From contig JARUPY010000014.1 in NCBI GenBank assembly GCA_029817715.1, positions 1 through 64,000 of the forward strand: a stretch of 64,000 nt of DNA, read 5' to 3'. The notes under the pieces are model-generated. The model had not been told where the DNA came from, searched no databases, and saw nothing but the letters and a program-made list of their open reading frames with translations. The position numbers and the translations under genes were made by a program. This document shows, piece after piece, positions 49,909 through 61,991 of this stretch; within the stretch, counting starts at the first letter, position 1; each line of letters begins with the position of its first letter. Origin of the DNA: Melastoma dodecandrum. Taxonomy: Eukaryota > Streptophyta > Magnoliopsida > Myrtales > Melastomataceae.

Positions 49909-50862
49909 AACAGTTGGGGGGTTGGAAAAGAGGAAGGGAAGTTGGGTGAGGTGAAAGAGTTGGTGTGGTGTGCCCTGGCGACTTACTTGTTCGACCATTA
50001 TTATAGAAAAGTAGGGGGGCTAAAACCGTGGATGAGTCCGGTGATATTTATGGACGGTATTGATAAACACGGTCTTAAGTTTGAAACTCTTTTTAACATA
50101 CTTTAAAAACTGCGATATATTGTTAAAATTTTCTGTAACAAGAAAATGCAACTTTTCTCCCCAATTATAAATACCCTCTTTTTGACCGGTTTTCTTTTAA
50201 ATTATACAGATTATGTGAAATTAAATTCGATTATTTTTGTGTTTGTAAACTCTTATTCTCGGTAATAATCCATGTCAACTGTAGGCGAATTTATGGTAAT
50301 CATACTGTGCGAATCCATCGCTTAAAGTATAATTAAGGCGATATAGATGTCTAACATTGAACCATGTATAAAAGTGACCAAAGATGTGAAAGAAAAAATG
50401 TTGGCTATTCTAGGAAATCAAGTTGAGCAAGGATGAAAAAAGAAAAGAAAAATTATTAATTTAGGAGAGGATACTCCTAAAAGAACTTGTTGATTGTTTG
50501 TGAAAAAGCCCTTGTTTCGGTAGGTTTAGGTTGTGTTGACCACTTATTGATTCAAGCGAGTAGGTAACCCCCTCGACCTTGAAAGAGTCTTAGTAAGAAG
50601 TCCTTTTTGGGGGCTCATTTGCGTAAAATTTTTCTCTTTCCAAATCCTCCGGCTTCTATCTAGCTTCCCGCCAAACCTCACACCCACTGGCAGACGTTGG
50701 CTGGCCCTCGTCGGCCACGTCGCACCACCACTCACCACCTTCCCTTCTTCCCCTCCCCCTTCTCACTACCTGATACTCCTCTTCTTCAAAAACTCTACCC
50801 TTCATACTCCTCCTCACCCAGCTTCGCTGTGTGCTAAAAATGAGCTTCATCTGAACTCTGAC
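49909..50862. other. Intergenic DNA between PAT promoter and LINE remnant
   Basis: No gene seen. It is AT-rich to about 50500; the C-rich part before 50862 may be the 5' region of the LINE remnant. Confidence 0.5.
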
Positions 50863-52509
50863 TTGGAGCTTCGCACGATGAATGTAACGGAGGGCAGCAT
50901 TGATCTTGGCCTTGCCAAGTTTCCTCCTCTTGGAAGAACACCCGTTATGGGTAAAAACTTGGATGCCAAGAAACTATCTACTTCTTGTAGTGAGGCCCTG
51001 CCTAACGGACTAGAAGATGAAGTTAGTGCTAAAAGTGGTGCCTTTAAGGAATTACCCGATGAAGCTCGAGCTAAAGGTGCATCCTTTAAGAACACACTAA
51101 ATGCCCTGCTTGAGGGTAAGGAGTCTATGGTCAGGCCGACTGTGTTTGAAGCAGAGGGCAAATTAAAAGTTCCAGGCGAATGGAAGCAAACTACACGAGA
51201 TAGGTGGAGTAACTGCTTGGTAGGTTTTATGGTTGGCAGATCTGTGCCCTTGGCTATGATTCGCAAACTTTGCTCACAGCTATGGGGCAAGAAGGGCTTG
51301 ACCCATGTTAGTTTTGTGGGATCCAAATGGTTACTTTTGAAGTTTGACCATGATGGCTATTTTGATTCTATCTTGGACAATGGAGATTGGAACTTAGCGA
51401 GATGTCTTGTCCTACTGAGGAGATGGCCTACAGGTTTGCAGCTTTCCGATCAAGAGCTCCGAAACATTCCATACTGGGTGCAAATGCATGGTATCCCACT
51501 TGAGCTTTGGCATAAGGAAGAAATCATGTACTTGGCCACTGTACTTGGCGCTCCGCTGAAAATAGATGGGTGGTCCCAGAAGATGGTCAATATGGGAACT
51601 GCCCCGGGTGCAAGTCAATTGCTCTGCAGTTAGGGAAATGATAAAATCCATTGCTATTAAGGAAGAGAACCAAGCGGAGCTGGAAGTGAGCATTCACTAT
51701 GAGAACTTGCCTCTTAGGTGCAGTATATGTAGGGTCTTTGGCCATGCTACAAGGAATTCTGTGAACAACAAAGAAGGACTAGGAAGTAGAAGTAGCAGCC
51801 GAAGCCGGAGTAGGAGTCGAGGTAGAAAAAAATGCAGCAACATGGTAATGGAAATCATGTCAATATGCATGGAAATGGTTTTGATGAGGAAGCTCAGGCA
51901 GCCCATGTTAACTTGAATAATGAAGGCCCAATGCTTGGGGTGAACTAGGACTTGAGCTCTATCGAACAATGTCATGAAAATGCTGATAGAAGACTGGTAC
52001 TGATGGAACCTGAGAACATGGCTCACTTGGATGAGGAAGTTCAGGTTGTCATCAGAAGGCCCTCTGTGACTGAGTTGCCTCTAAGGGTAGACAATAAGTG
52101 GTCTGTTCTATTGGAAAGGGATACTGAGAAAGTTAACATGCAACAAGAGGATAATGGCTTGTTATTACTTACGAATGGTGAGGATTATGATAATGATGAT
52201 CTGGCAGCTCCAGGGAAAGAATTTTATCAGTCACCCCCTAGGGGGAGTCTTGACTGTCCTTTAGAGTCGGAGATGAGGTGTAACTCACCTTTACTATTGA
52301 ATGAACCTGGGTCCATGGCAAATGAAGGCACCACTATGGAATGCAACACAACTGAGAAGTCTATGGAACACCCTGAGCCAAATAACAGTGAGGGCGACTA
52401 TGACTTAGCGAGTAACCCTCGTATGGTAAACGACACTTTTGATCACTGTTCCCCTGGGAATAGCAGTGTGCCTTATGGTGAAGAGAAACACAGTGAAGGA
52501 AAAGTATAG
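50863..52509 (+). pseudogene. LINE-type ORF1 (DUF4283, zinc knuckle), broken
   Basis: 50863-51633 encodes a DUF4283 protein (RDRWSNCLVGFMVGRSVP, WGKKGLTHVSFVGSKWLLL, NIPYWVQMHGIPLELWHKEE, ATVLGAPLKIDGWSQ). The frame shifts near 51600, then continues ENQAELEVSIHYENLPLRCS and ICRVFGHATRNS, i.e. a zinc knuckle in which the final Cys is Ser. Next come an SR-rich stretch and, after stops, an acidic frame 51952-52509. This is the layout of ORF1 of plant L1-type LINEs. No endonuclease or reverse transcriptase was recognised downstream, so this is a 5' fragment or a domesticated-like remnant. Confidence 0.7.
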
Positions 52510-54096
52510 AAAGACAAGGGACTGTTCATAGAGAATCTTCAAAAGAGACTGTCGATGAAAGAAGGGGACCCGATTATGGTTCTCTAGGAGACAATTGCTG
52601 CAACTATGAACCATAGCAACGAGGAAGTCCTAGGTCCCTGTCTATTGGCTCTTTAAGCTACTCTGAGTTCATCTTCTGAAAGTAGTTCCTCGCCATCTTC
52701 TACATCCTCTCCTGACTCGGTGCAACCTCCAACAGTGGAAACCAAAGGGAGAGGTAAGGTAAGAATGGGCAACAGGGCATCTAGGAGCTAATTATGTTGG
52801 GGATTGCCTGAAATTGGCAGTCTGGAATTGGAATATGGTGGACTGTGGAGTCTTTGTTTCATTAGCAATTATGGGTTATGAAGTTCGTCTCTAGTAACCA
52901 GTTTCCCCTTACTGTTAAAGGGAACAACTCTGGATGGGTGCTTTTATCTGGTGCTAGGTGAAATGTTCCTTAGACCATAGCACTTTCTTGGAATGAGGGA
53001 AATTGGCTTTGCTGATCCTGGAGGCTATCGATTGCCGAGATTTAGCAACATCGAGTTGGAGTATGGTTGGCTTCCTGTGCCCGATAACAAGAATATTTTC
53101 AGCTTTTGGACATGTTACAGCTACAGTTTTTTGTGATTGGATGGATTTTTTGTTACAATTTGACTCGTATGCAAGAGGACTGAACTAGGTATATTCATAA
53201 ATGGGCCAGTCGTCTTAGCCCGATAGCTGATGTTGGCTTCCTTCTTTAAAGGTTTCTTTCTTAGGTTTCTTCTATTGTTAGTGCGGTACCTCCTAAAATG
53301 TCGCGCATGAAAAGGTGTGTCTCGTGGAACCGGCCAGTCTCAGCAGCTGCGAGTGGTGATGGTAGGTGTGGATGTGGAGATTACGGTTGCGTGGTTTGTA
53401 ACCCTGCGAGCATGCATGAAATGTCCTTGGATCTGATGTGGGTAGAACTGGGAGAGGGGGTCACTCTTTGAATGGTAATCATGGGCTTGAGGATCTCCTC
53501 TCCACTAACCGGGGGGGAAAAGGTACAAAGCAATAAGCCCACCAAAGCTCAAGGATCTGGGAAGTGCGGACGTGATCATGCTAGTGGGTCTGGTGGATCT
53601 GATGAAAGCTGATGAAGGCTGATGAAGGCTGCCCCAGCAGTAGGCAATGGGGACGCGTAGCTTTCTGGAACTGGTATCGGGAGAACTTTGGTGAGAAGGG
53701 AGAGGAAGTATTCCTTCCGGGATACGGAGAGACAAACACAGACACCACGGAGAGTGATTCAAATTGGCCCCTGTCGCCAGATGCCATTTGTCTTTCCTTA
53801 TTGTACGCGCGCCCGCCGGCCTAGCATGCGCGCTGCGGCTCCAACGACACGAGGATCCGGGCCCGCTCCCCGAGGCCCAATCCCGTCGGCGTCGCGACTC
53901 GAGCGTTGGACGCTGCGGAAGGGCATCGGGTTGAATCCTCCCTTGGATCCCGAGCGGATCTGCGGGGCGATTCGCCGACCGTCTCCAGTCCTTGAAGGCG
54001 ACGGGCGAAAGGCTGTGTTAAGACCTCACTTGGGAAATTCCGGAAGGATCCAGGAAGCGGCTCGTGTTGCCGTCACCCATCCAAAATGGCTCCGTT
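52510..54096. other. Region without a recognised gene
   Basis: Several open frames (53003-53188, 53612-53824, 53688-54101) lack recognisable domains. 53800-54090 is clearly GC-richer than its surroundings. It may be degraded retroelement sequence. Confidence 0.45.
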
Positions 54097-56724
54097 TGTA
54101 AAATGTGTTGTTGTTTAACCTAGGTAAACTATTACGGAGTCGCCACCGACTTTTATTTTAAAACTGTTAAGTCGGAAAAACAGCTTGTTCGGGGATTTTT
54201 ACTTACTAGTCTTTACACTCTAAACATGCGAAGAGGTGGCGTTTGCTCCAAAAGAGTTTGGCTTTTGATTAACGGGCGTTGGACCCGATCCGGGCATGAC
54301 TCCGGACTCATGTCACTGTTTTACGGGCGTTGGACCCGATTCGAGTCTTTTGGGCTCGAACTCATGTGTATTTAGCAAATAGCATGCGACGATAAACCTA
54401 CCGGCCTAAAGCATGCGAACAACCACAACCAATTATTGAGATCAAAGAGAGCGGGAAAGGGCGGTGATCGTGAGCCTATGCACTTGGGCTCACGACCCGT
54501 TACATGTGGAAATAAAGAAAAGACGGGAAGCCCGCACTTCCCTCATGTACCTGAGATGACGGTTGATGCTGCTTCTCTCTGAACCAACGGTTTTTTAGGC
54601 CGCGGTAGATCCAACCCACGTGGTTTGTTACACGCGCCTTCAAGCTTTCTATCTTCGAAATATCGCTTTGTCGAAAATTCCAAGAAGCTCGGTTGATTTT
54701 TCATGCAAAATTAAAACACGACATAGAAAACGATATTCAGAAAATTCCAAAATACATTGAATATCCGGAATTAACTGATGAATAATAACGATACTCACCG
54801 GGCGTTGTGTGGCCCGTTGATGTTGATCCTTCACGATGTTGAAAGATGATATTTCCTCGTTATTTTAACATGCAAAACAAATGAGAAGAGAAGCAAATCA
54901 TGAATGAGTAACGAATAAATCGACGTATATTTAATCGTACTGAGAAGTAAGGCATGACTTACCTTTCGGAGTAGTTGGGAGATTTTGTAGCCCGCCGATG
55001 TCGGTCTTCCAAAAATTATGCACCTGCATATCGATCTTGAGATTGCTCGGGAATATTCACCGGTATCCACCGTGTTTCCATGAAAGACATGAAAAAGGCA
55101 GTAATTAGGAATTCAGATGAATGTCGCTTAAATAAATAAATGAGTAAAAATTAATCCGATGATCGTCACCCCCCCTCGGTGGGATTTTCATTTTTATTAT
55201 TTATTGATTATTTATTATTATTATTATTTTATATTTTTTATAATAATAATAATAATATATTTAAAAAAAAAAGGAAAACGACAGGGAACACTTACCTTTC
55301 GTTGTGATGTTCCCCCCTCTGTTTCAGACACGCCCTTTTTCTTCTTTTATTTTTTTTGATCGTCTGCTCCTCCTCAGCTCCTGGTGTCCGAGCCGGCCAT
55401 CGGGGCGCGTCCGCGAGTCCGTCTTGAGGTGGGAAGAGAGGGAGCGGCTTGAAGGAAAAAGGAGGAGGAGGAGGGACGGGATCCACCGCCGGGTTTGGGT
55501 TTGTCTTCGATTGAGTCAACTGGACGAAGGAGAGATAACTCGATTGGAGTCGGAGAAGACGTCGGGTGGGGAGCAGTCGACTGGATCTGGGAGGAGGTGA
55601 CTTTGGAGGAGCTCGGCGTGGCCAGATCTGGGATGGGTCGTTGGTTGCCGGACGAAGGCCGTCCGTGGTTGTCGGGCGGTGCCATCGAGGGGGGTAGATC
55701 CAGGCGGGAGCGGAGTTTTCGAGGAGGACCTATGGGGATCCAAGGTAGGGGCGCGAGATGGACGCGGATTTGGGGAGGCCAGTGAAGTATGAGCCCATCG
55801 CCAGTAAGTCGAGACATGGGGTTTCGGCGCTCTGTTGTGGGTACGGCGTCCTTGGCGCCATCGTCGCTGGGAGCCGGGGAGGTCTTCGCTGATGGCTGCG
55901 GCTCTTGGTTCACAGTTGCGGCGAGGATAGAAGGCCGCCATCTTCGCGGTGTATACCTGCGCATGGAAAGGAGAAGATCAAAGTAAAACAAGAGCTCCTC
56001 GCGACACTAACGCGGGAGGAGCTCAAACACGAATCCCTGCCAAAGGCAGAGAAGTGGGGACTCTTTGGGTGATCCAGAAGGGGAAGGAGAGGTTGATCTC
56101 CATTAGTTGCGGCTGGGCATCGTCGCTGCTACGTCTGGGGGGTGGCGATTCGTCGCAACTGAAGGTAAGCCGTCTTGCTCGCCGCTCTCGTTGGGGGCTG
56201 ATCACCAGGGGGTTTCCTTTAATAACGATTTTTCCGCTTACCTTGGGCGGAATTGGCTGAAGGGAGGAGGGAAGGGATCAAGCCGGCACGCGAGAGGATG
56301 CAGGTAAGTTTTCTTCTCCGCTTCAGATAGGTGCGAGGAAAGGGGTCGTCCCTTGCTCTTTTCTCCCTTCTGCCTCTTTCCTTTATAGAGGCTTCCCCTT
56401 TAGCTTCTTTCCCCCTTTGCCTTTGTCTTTATCGGCTGCGACTCTTCCGCCAAGGAGGTGAGGCCATCATTGCCTAAGGAGACGGCACCGTCTAGAGGAG
56501 GAGAAAATTAGAGGGGGAAAGGCGGAGGCGTCTCCTTCAACAGCAAGTCTATGATTTCTTTTCTTTGCCGTTTCCTCCCACCGATCCCATCTTACGCCCA
56601 TTTTAGTTCGATTGCTGCAAGCTGGCGCTCCCTTCGCCTGCTTCGTGCTGCATTACGGACCGGTCCTGCAGCGAAGCATCAAGGTTTCCGCGGGGTCTCT
56701 GCTCATCTCAGAGACGTCTTTTCC

Positions 56725-56778
<54 letters not shown>

Positions 56779-56936
56779 TTACTTTGGCAAGATTATGGAT
56801 TGTGTGTATAAATTTCTCGCATTTCTTCAAATTAGTCCAACTTGGACAATTGTGAATTGGTCCTTACATCTTTGGGGTAAGCTTCAAAAAGGTCCGAACT
56901 AAATATCGATCCTATACACAATTTGGGGGATCTACA
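54097..56936 (-). repeat. gypsy 3' LTR (~2.8 kb)
   Basis: The minus-strand start tgtagatcccccaaattgtg follows the purine tract directly. The proposed end is ...aacaacacattttaca at 54097, just after ggtggcgactccg, a word common near LTR ends of these elements. The left border cannot be checked without the other LTR. It contains ATT microsatellites (about 55200-55260 and 56732-56776) and several open frames with no recognised domains. Confidence 0.6.
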
Positions 56937-56950
56937 GTTTGCCCCTCCTT
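56937..56950 (-). other. gypsy polypurine tract
   Basis: The minus strand reads aaggaggggcaaac immediately before tgtaga, the 3' LTR start. It is the second-strand primer. Confidence 0.75.
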
Positions 56951-57046
56951 GCGAGAGAATCTGAGAAGATTTTCTCGCAAGGACGTCGTAGATACCCCAA
57001 ATTGCGAGCTGTGGTATTCTGGTCAGATCAGTGCCTTGGGATCTGA

Positions 57047-57999
57047 TCAAGAGAATGTCAGTAATAATGCATCTGTGAGGTATGATGAAAAGCATGTATG
57101 GTTATGGCACTCATGCGGGTCATGTTTTATTTTGTTAAAGTTGCCTCTGGGTGCAATGTCCATCTCACCAGCCAAAGGAATCATTGATGCAAGGACCGCA
57201 AGAGCGTCCGCAAAGCGATTATCCGCTCGTGGGAGGTAGTTGAATTCAACGTCGGTAAACTGGCGGACTAATGTCTGCAAGTAGTCCTGATAGGGGATGA
57301 GCTTTGGATCCCGTGTGCACCATGCTCCATTTGTCTGAGAGATGAATCTCCATAAACGTCGAGAAATTGGGCTTTCATGTCGAGTGCATGTAACAAGCCG
57401 AGGATGCATGCTTCATACTCAGTGATGTTGTTGGTGCAAGGGAATATGACCTTGGCCGCCGTTGGGTGGTATTGTTTGTCCGGTGATATTACCACGGCTC
57501 CGATGCCTGACCCCGAGGAGTTGACGGCACCGTCGAAGTACATTGTCCACCTTGGTTCTGGTTCTACGAGTAAGATGTTCTCATCAAGTAATTTAATCTC
57601 TAGAGGTGAATCATCCGCCCCCGGATACTCTGCAATGTGATTAGCAATTGTTCTGCCTTTGACTGATTTCGTAGAGTGAAATCTGACGTCGAATTCAGCT
57701 AACTGCAACTACCATTTGGAGACTCTTCCCGTCAGTGTTGGTTTGTTGAAGAGATACTTTAGCGGGTCATTCTCGGACACCAACAGGATCTCGTAGTGGA
57801 GGGTATACTGTCGGAGTCGGTGTAAGACCCAAATGAGCGCACAACAGGTACGTTCCGAAGCGGTGTACCGATACTCGCAGTCGGTGAACTTCTTGCTCAA
57901 GTAGTAGACCGCGTGTTCCTTGGTGCCTGGTAGTTGTTGGGCGAGCATGGCTCTGAACGACTCTTCTCTAACTGTGAGGTAGAGTGTGAGAGGATGCAT
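57047..57999 (-). pseudogene. gypsy RNase H plus archaeal-type RNase H
   Basis: 57999-57709 is the RT-linked RNase H (TLYLTVREESFRAMLAQQLP, AVYYLSKKFTDCEYRYTASE). 57708 onward is the second RNase H (RWTMYFDGAVNSSGSGIGAV, NNITEYEACILGLLHAL, LDVYGDSSL), then a frame change near 57350 and the end FNYLPRADNRFADALAVLAS. The acidic residues D, E, D and D are all visible across the two frames. Without the shift this would continue towards integrase, which is absent. Confidence 0.85.
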
Positions 58000-58100
58000 C
58001 GGCCTTGGCGGGACTAGAACGGGTGGCTTTGTTAAGTACGTTTTGATTTATTCAAATGCGATCTTGCAATCATCGTCCCATTCGAATTTGACGTCTTTCC

Positions 58101-59298
58101 TCAACTTCTTGAACAGAGGTTTACACGTATCGGCAATGTTAGAGACGAACCTCCCGGTATAGTTGACCTAACCCATGAAGCCTCGAATTTCTTTGACTGA
58201 CTTTGGAGCCGGGAGATCGCGGATTGCCTTGATTTTATCTGGATCAATTTCAATGCCCCTGTTATGACTACGAAACCGAGGAGCTTACCTGATGTTGCCC
58301 CAAATACGGATTTGGCCGGATTGAGGCGTAACTTGTATTTGCAAAGTCGTTCAAACAATTTACGGAGGATGTTCATGTGGTCTTGCTCTATCTTGGACTT
58401 GGCGATCATGTCGTCAACGTAAACTTCAATTTCGCGGTGCATCATGTCATGGAATAGGACCACCATCGCCCGTTGATACGTTGCACCCGCGTTCTTGAGT
58501 CCGAAAGGCATCACCCGATAGCAGAACGTCCCCCAGGGAGTTGTGAATGTTGTCTTCTCTTTATCTCCTTCGGCCATGCGAATTTGATTATAGCCGGAGA
58601 ATCCGTCCATGAAGGAGAACCTATTGAATCCGGGTGTTGTCCACTAATAGGTCGATGTGCGGTAGTGGGAAGTCGTCTTTGGGATTTGCATTGTTGAGGT
58701 CGCGGTAGTCGACGCAGACTCGGACCTTCCCATTTTTCTTGATGACTAGGACGATGTTTGCAACCCACTCTGGATAATGAGCTACTTCGATGAATTTGAC
58801 CTTGAGGAGTTTATTGACTTCTTCTTTGATGGCAAGCGCTAGCTCCGGTTTGTACCGACGTTGCTTCTGTTTTGTCGGTGTAATTTGCGGGTCAGTGGGG
58901 ATTTTGTGCTCCACTATCTCCGGATCTAAACCTGGCATGTCAGCATACGTCCAAGCGAAAACGTCCGAGAATTCTTTGAGTAGATCGACAATGTCTCTGG
59001 CTTCGTCTGCCGGTAAGTCGGTACCGATGAATAACTCCTTGGGTTCATCCTTAGTCCCTATGTTGATTGACACCGGTTCTTGTAACGTGACGCTCTTCGG
59101 TTCTTCATATTGCAGGATACCTTGTTCCAATCCGTGGTATCCATCTAGGGACTTCGGGTCACGTATTACTTCTTCTTCCGAAGCAGATACTGGATTGCGT
59201 TCTGTAACTTCTTCCCGTCGAGTTGTGTTCTCGGGATCTAGGCGAGGCATTGAATGATGGCTTACGTCTGTGAGTTGTTCAGCGGGATTTGTGGGCAT
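58101..59298 (-). pseudogene. gypsy reverse transcriptase
   Basis: 59298-58621 carries the linker and RT start (KFIEVAHYPEWVANIVLVIK, CVDYRDLNNANPKDDFPLP). After a frame change near 58615 the core continues (MDGFSGYNQIRM, TTPWGTFCYRVMPFGLKNAG and the YVDD box EVYVDDMIAKS). The frame is lost again near 58260. All RT motifs are recognisable, but no single frame encodes the enzyme. Confidence 0.88.
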
Positions 59299-59615
59299 TC
59301 CCGAAGCGCCGTTCCTGTTTAGAAGGAAGCAAATCAGTCGTATGGCTTTACAAAGGGGTATGATTTTAAAGAGGCGATAAACTATGCGTCGTAGACAAAA
59401 AGGAGAGTGCCGTGGGATCAGTCCTCAGCGGGGCCCTCTTCGTTTCCTCCAATTCGCCCTTTATCATCAGCGGTTCGATCCCACGGGCACTCCGACACAA
59501 AAAGGGTCGTGTTACATACGGACATCCTTGCTAGTCCGCGACCAAAATATAGTAAGGCGACCTATCCTAGACACGATTTAGCTATATGCAAAAAAAAGGT
59601 AAAGTTGGAAAAGGT

Positions 59616-61991
59616 TCACCCATTAAGCGGCATGTCCGACTCGGCCGGGTCCGACGCTTCCATCATGTTGACGCTTTCTTCACATTCAGTTGTCTTATTC
59701 TTCTTGGTCCTTGGCCCTTTTCCATAAAAAATTGCTGTCGAGTTGGAAGCTGAAGATTCTGCTTGCTCGTTGGTCCTTGGCCCTTCTTCATCAGAATTTG
59801 GTGTCGAGTTGGAAGCTGAAGATTCTGCTTGCTTGTTTGGTGGTGGTATTTCGGTCCCCGGGGGCGTCCCTGACGATGCTGAGACTGTTGGGGCTTGAGG
59901 AGTAGGCGTTCCGGCTTGTCGAATGTACCTCGGCATTTGGTCCAAGGAAATGGCAATGTTGGGTGGTATGAAGTGGACCCACATACGAGGCTGACGCCTT
60001 TGGCCATGCCTCACATTGGCTTGGATAACGTTGACATGTACGCCAGCCAAACGTTCGTCTTCTGGCAGATGCACTTCCCCCTCTGGCTTACCAGGCCGGA
60101 TCGTCATGTCTTCGAGTTTCCCAGATAGGATCTCGCCTTCCATGGTCGTCGCAGAAGAACGGACGAAGCGGATAAATGACTTGTCGTTGGCGTGCTGGTT
60201 CTGCTTACGCCGTAGTTCACCTTCGTATCCGAGCGCCGTGGTCCCCATCGGAGAGGGGATTCTGATCGGGTGGGTCATGCCTTGCCCCCTGGCCCCGAGT
60301 CCTTGGCCAGGTTGGTATCCATGTCTGATGAATTCTTTTGCGGTGCTGATGTTGCCTCGCGTCATCAAAGGATCGGATTTGTAATCACGCCTGACCATGT
60401 GGACCATTTCTAGCGTTTGGGCCGTCGATGGTTCTCCGGTTGGCTCTCCGAGATACGGCATGTCGATCTCGTGGCAGAGTTCCATCGTATGTTCCCCCTT
60501 TATCGTGACGAGTTTGCCGTCTGAGGGAAACCTGACCATCTGGTGGAGTGTTGATGGAACCGCTCCTGCCTGGTGAATCCACGGGCGTCCTAGCAGCATG
60601 TTGAAGGAGCCCGCCGTTTCGAGTATCTGGAATACGGAGGAGAAAAAGGTTGGTCCTACCTTAATTTCCAAAGTGATTTCGCCGTGAGCCTGGCGTCTGG
60701 CACCATCGAAAGCCCGAATGGATAAACCCGACTGTGGAAGGTTCTCCGTGTTGATTCCGAGCTTCTGTGCGACCACGAGCGGCATTATGTTGACTCCTGA
60801 CCCACCATCTATGAGTACTTTGGAGATAGTGGTGTCTCTGCATTTGAGTGTTATAAATAGTGCATCGTTGTGATCACATCCTTGTTCTGGGAGATCATCC
60901 TCCGAAAAAGTAAACGCGTCGTTGGCCAGAATCTGGTCCATGTACGCGTCCAGCGCATTTACTTCAACTTGCTTGGGTACATGCACCTCGGCAAGGAATT
61001 TCTCCAGCAACTCCCTGTGCTTGTCGGAGGAATGAATGAGGTCGAAGAGCGAGATCTGAGCTGGCTGCTTCCTTAGTTGTTCGACAATGTTGTAATCGCT
61101 GTCCTTGATAGCGTAGATCACCTTGCGGATCTGTTCGTTCGATGGCGCCTTGGGCTTTGACGGTTCCCCCTGCAGTTGGGCGTTAGGAGCAGCCACCACC
61201 CTACCTGAACGGGTGATGAGTTCAACTTCTGGGGTTGGTGAGGCGCAGCTGGGTCTGATCACGACGGGAATCCTTGGTTCCTTTGCAAGCGAGCCTTCTA
61301 CCTGGGAGGGCGCCCCAGGCTGTGTCTCCCCGAGCGGAATGTATACATACGGCGCCTTGGGCCTCCGAGGATTTATTATCGTGAAGCCATCCGGTAGTGC
61401 TATAGTTGCTGACACTGAACGAATCCCTCTGTTAGGCTGACTTCGGCCCTGGCTTCGACCTCGACCTTGGCCTCTTCCTCGGCCGGCGTGCACCACATTG
61501 ACGTGTTCTGTAGGTGCTAGCTCACATTCGTACATGTGGATTTCTTCTTCCTGGTTGGTCAGCGGCGTGAAGGAGTTAGCACCGACATAGTTTACGTGTT
61601 CAGGCAAAGGATTGCTCTTGACGTTGGGAGTGGTGGCCGATGCGGCGAAGGTGATAACGCCGTCGTCAAGCAAATTCTGAATTTTAAAACGGAGGGCGAT
61701 ACAATCCTTGGTGTCATGCACCAGCGCCCTAGAATGGTACTGACAAACTGCCTTGGGGTTGTAGCCAATAGAGGAGGGATTGGTTGCCTTGGCCTCCACG
61801 GGCTTGATGAAGCCCATGTCTCTCAATCGGACGAACATGACGTCCAACGGGTCAGGAGTGGGGGTAAGGTCTTCCAACCTGCGCTTCGGGCGCTCTTGTT
61901 GAGCCGGCCTCGGTTGAGAGTACATTATCACGGGTGCGGGAGCTCTAGGGCGAGCGGTGGCGGATGCTGGTGGCCTGACAGCTGCCGCCAC
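59616..61991 (-). CDS. gypsy gag C-terminus, aspartic protease and G-patch, one long open frame
   Basis: 791 codons are open. Near the N-terminus is a gag zinc-finger-like segment (CQYHSRALVHDTKDCIALRF). The protease core is VLIDGGSGVNIMP (DGG in place of the usual DTG/DSG) with FNMLLGRPWIH. A G-patch follows (HGYQPGQGLGARGQG). The C-terminal part holds two near-identical ~30-residue repeats around KQAESSASNST. It overlaps the gag frame by 64 bp in another phase; the frame is open back to a TAG near 62048, so a frameshift separates it from gag. The open length suggests fairly recent activity or selection. Confidence 0.8.
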   Translation of the reverse strand: MAAAVRPPASATARPRAPAPVIMYSQPRPAQQERPKRRLEDLTPTPDPLDVMFVRLRDMGFIKPVEAKATNPSSIGYNPKAVCQYHSRALVHDTKDCIALRFKIQNLLDDGVITFAASATTPNVKSNPLPEHVNYVGANSFTPLTNQEEEIHMYECELAPTEHVNVVHAGRGRGQGRGRSQGRSQPNRGIRSVSATIALPDGFTIINPRRPKAPYVYIPLGETQPGAPSQVEGSLAKEPRIPVVIRPSCASPTPEVELITRSGRVVAAPNAQLQGEPSKPKAPSNEQIRKVIYAIKDSDYNIVEQLRKQPAQISLFDLIHSSDKHRELLEKFLAEVHVPKQVEVNALDAYMDQILANDAFTFSEDDLPEQGCDHNDALFITLKCRDTTISKVLIDGGSGVNIMPLVVAQKLGINTENLPQSGLSIRAFDGARRQAHGEITLEIKVGPTFFSSVFQILETAGSFNMLLGRPWIHQAGAVPSTLHQMVRFPSDGKLVTIKGEHTMELCHEIDMPYLGEPTGEPSTAQTLEMVHMVRRDYKSDPLMTRGNISTAKEFIRHGYQPGQGLGARGQGMTHPIRIPSPMGTTALGYEGELRRKQNQHANDKSFIRFVRSSATTMEGEILSGKLEDMTIRPGKPEGEVHLPEDERLAGVHVNVIQANVRHGQRRQPRMWVHFIPPNIAISLDQMPRYIRQAGTPTPQAPTVSASSGTPPGTEIPPPNKQAESSASNSTPNSDEEGPRTNEQAESSASNSTAIFYGKGPRTKKNKTTECEESVNMMEASDPAESDMPLNG

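Noticed and set aside
55374..55991. 205-codon minus frame and several plus frames in the gypsy LTR
   Set aside because: They lie inside a probable LTR, are Pro/Arg-rich and have no recognised domain.
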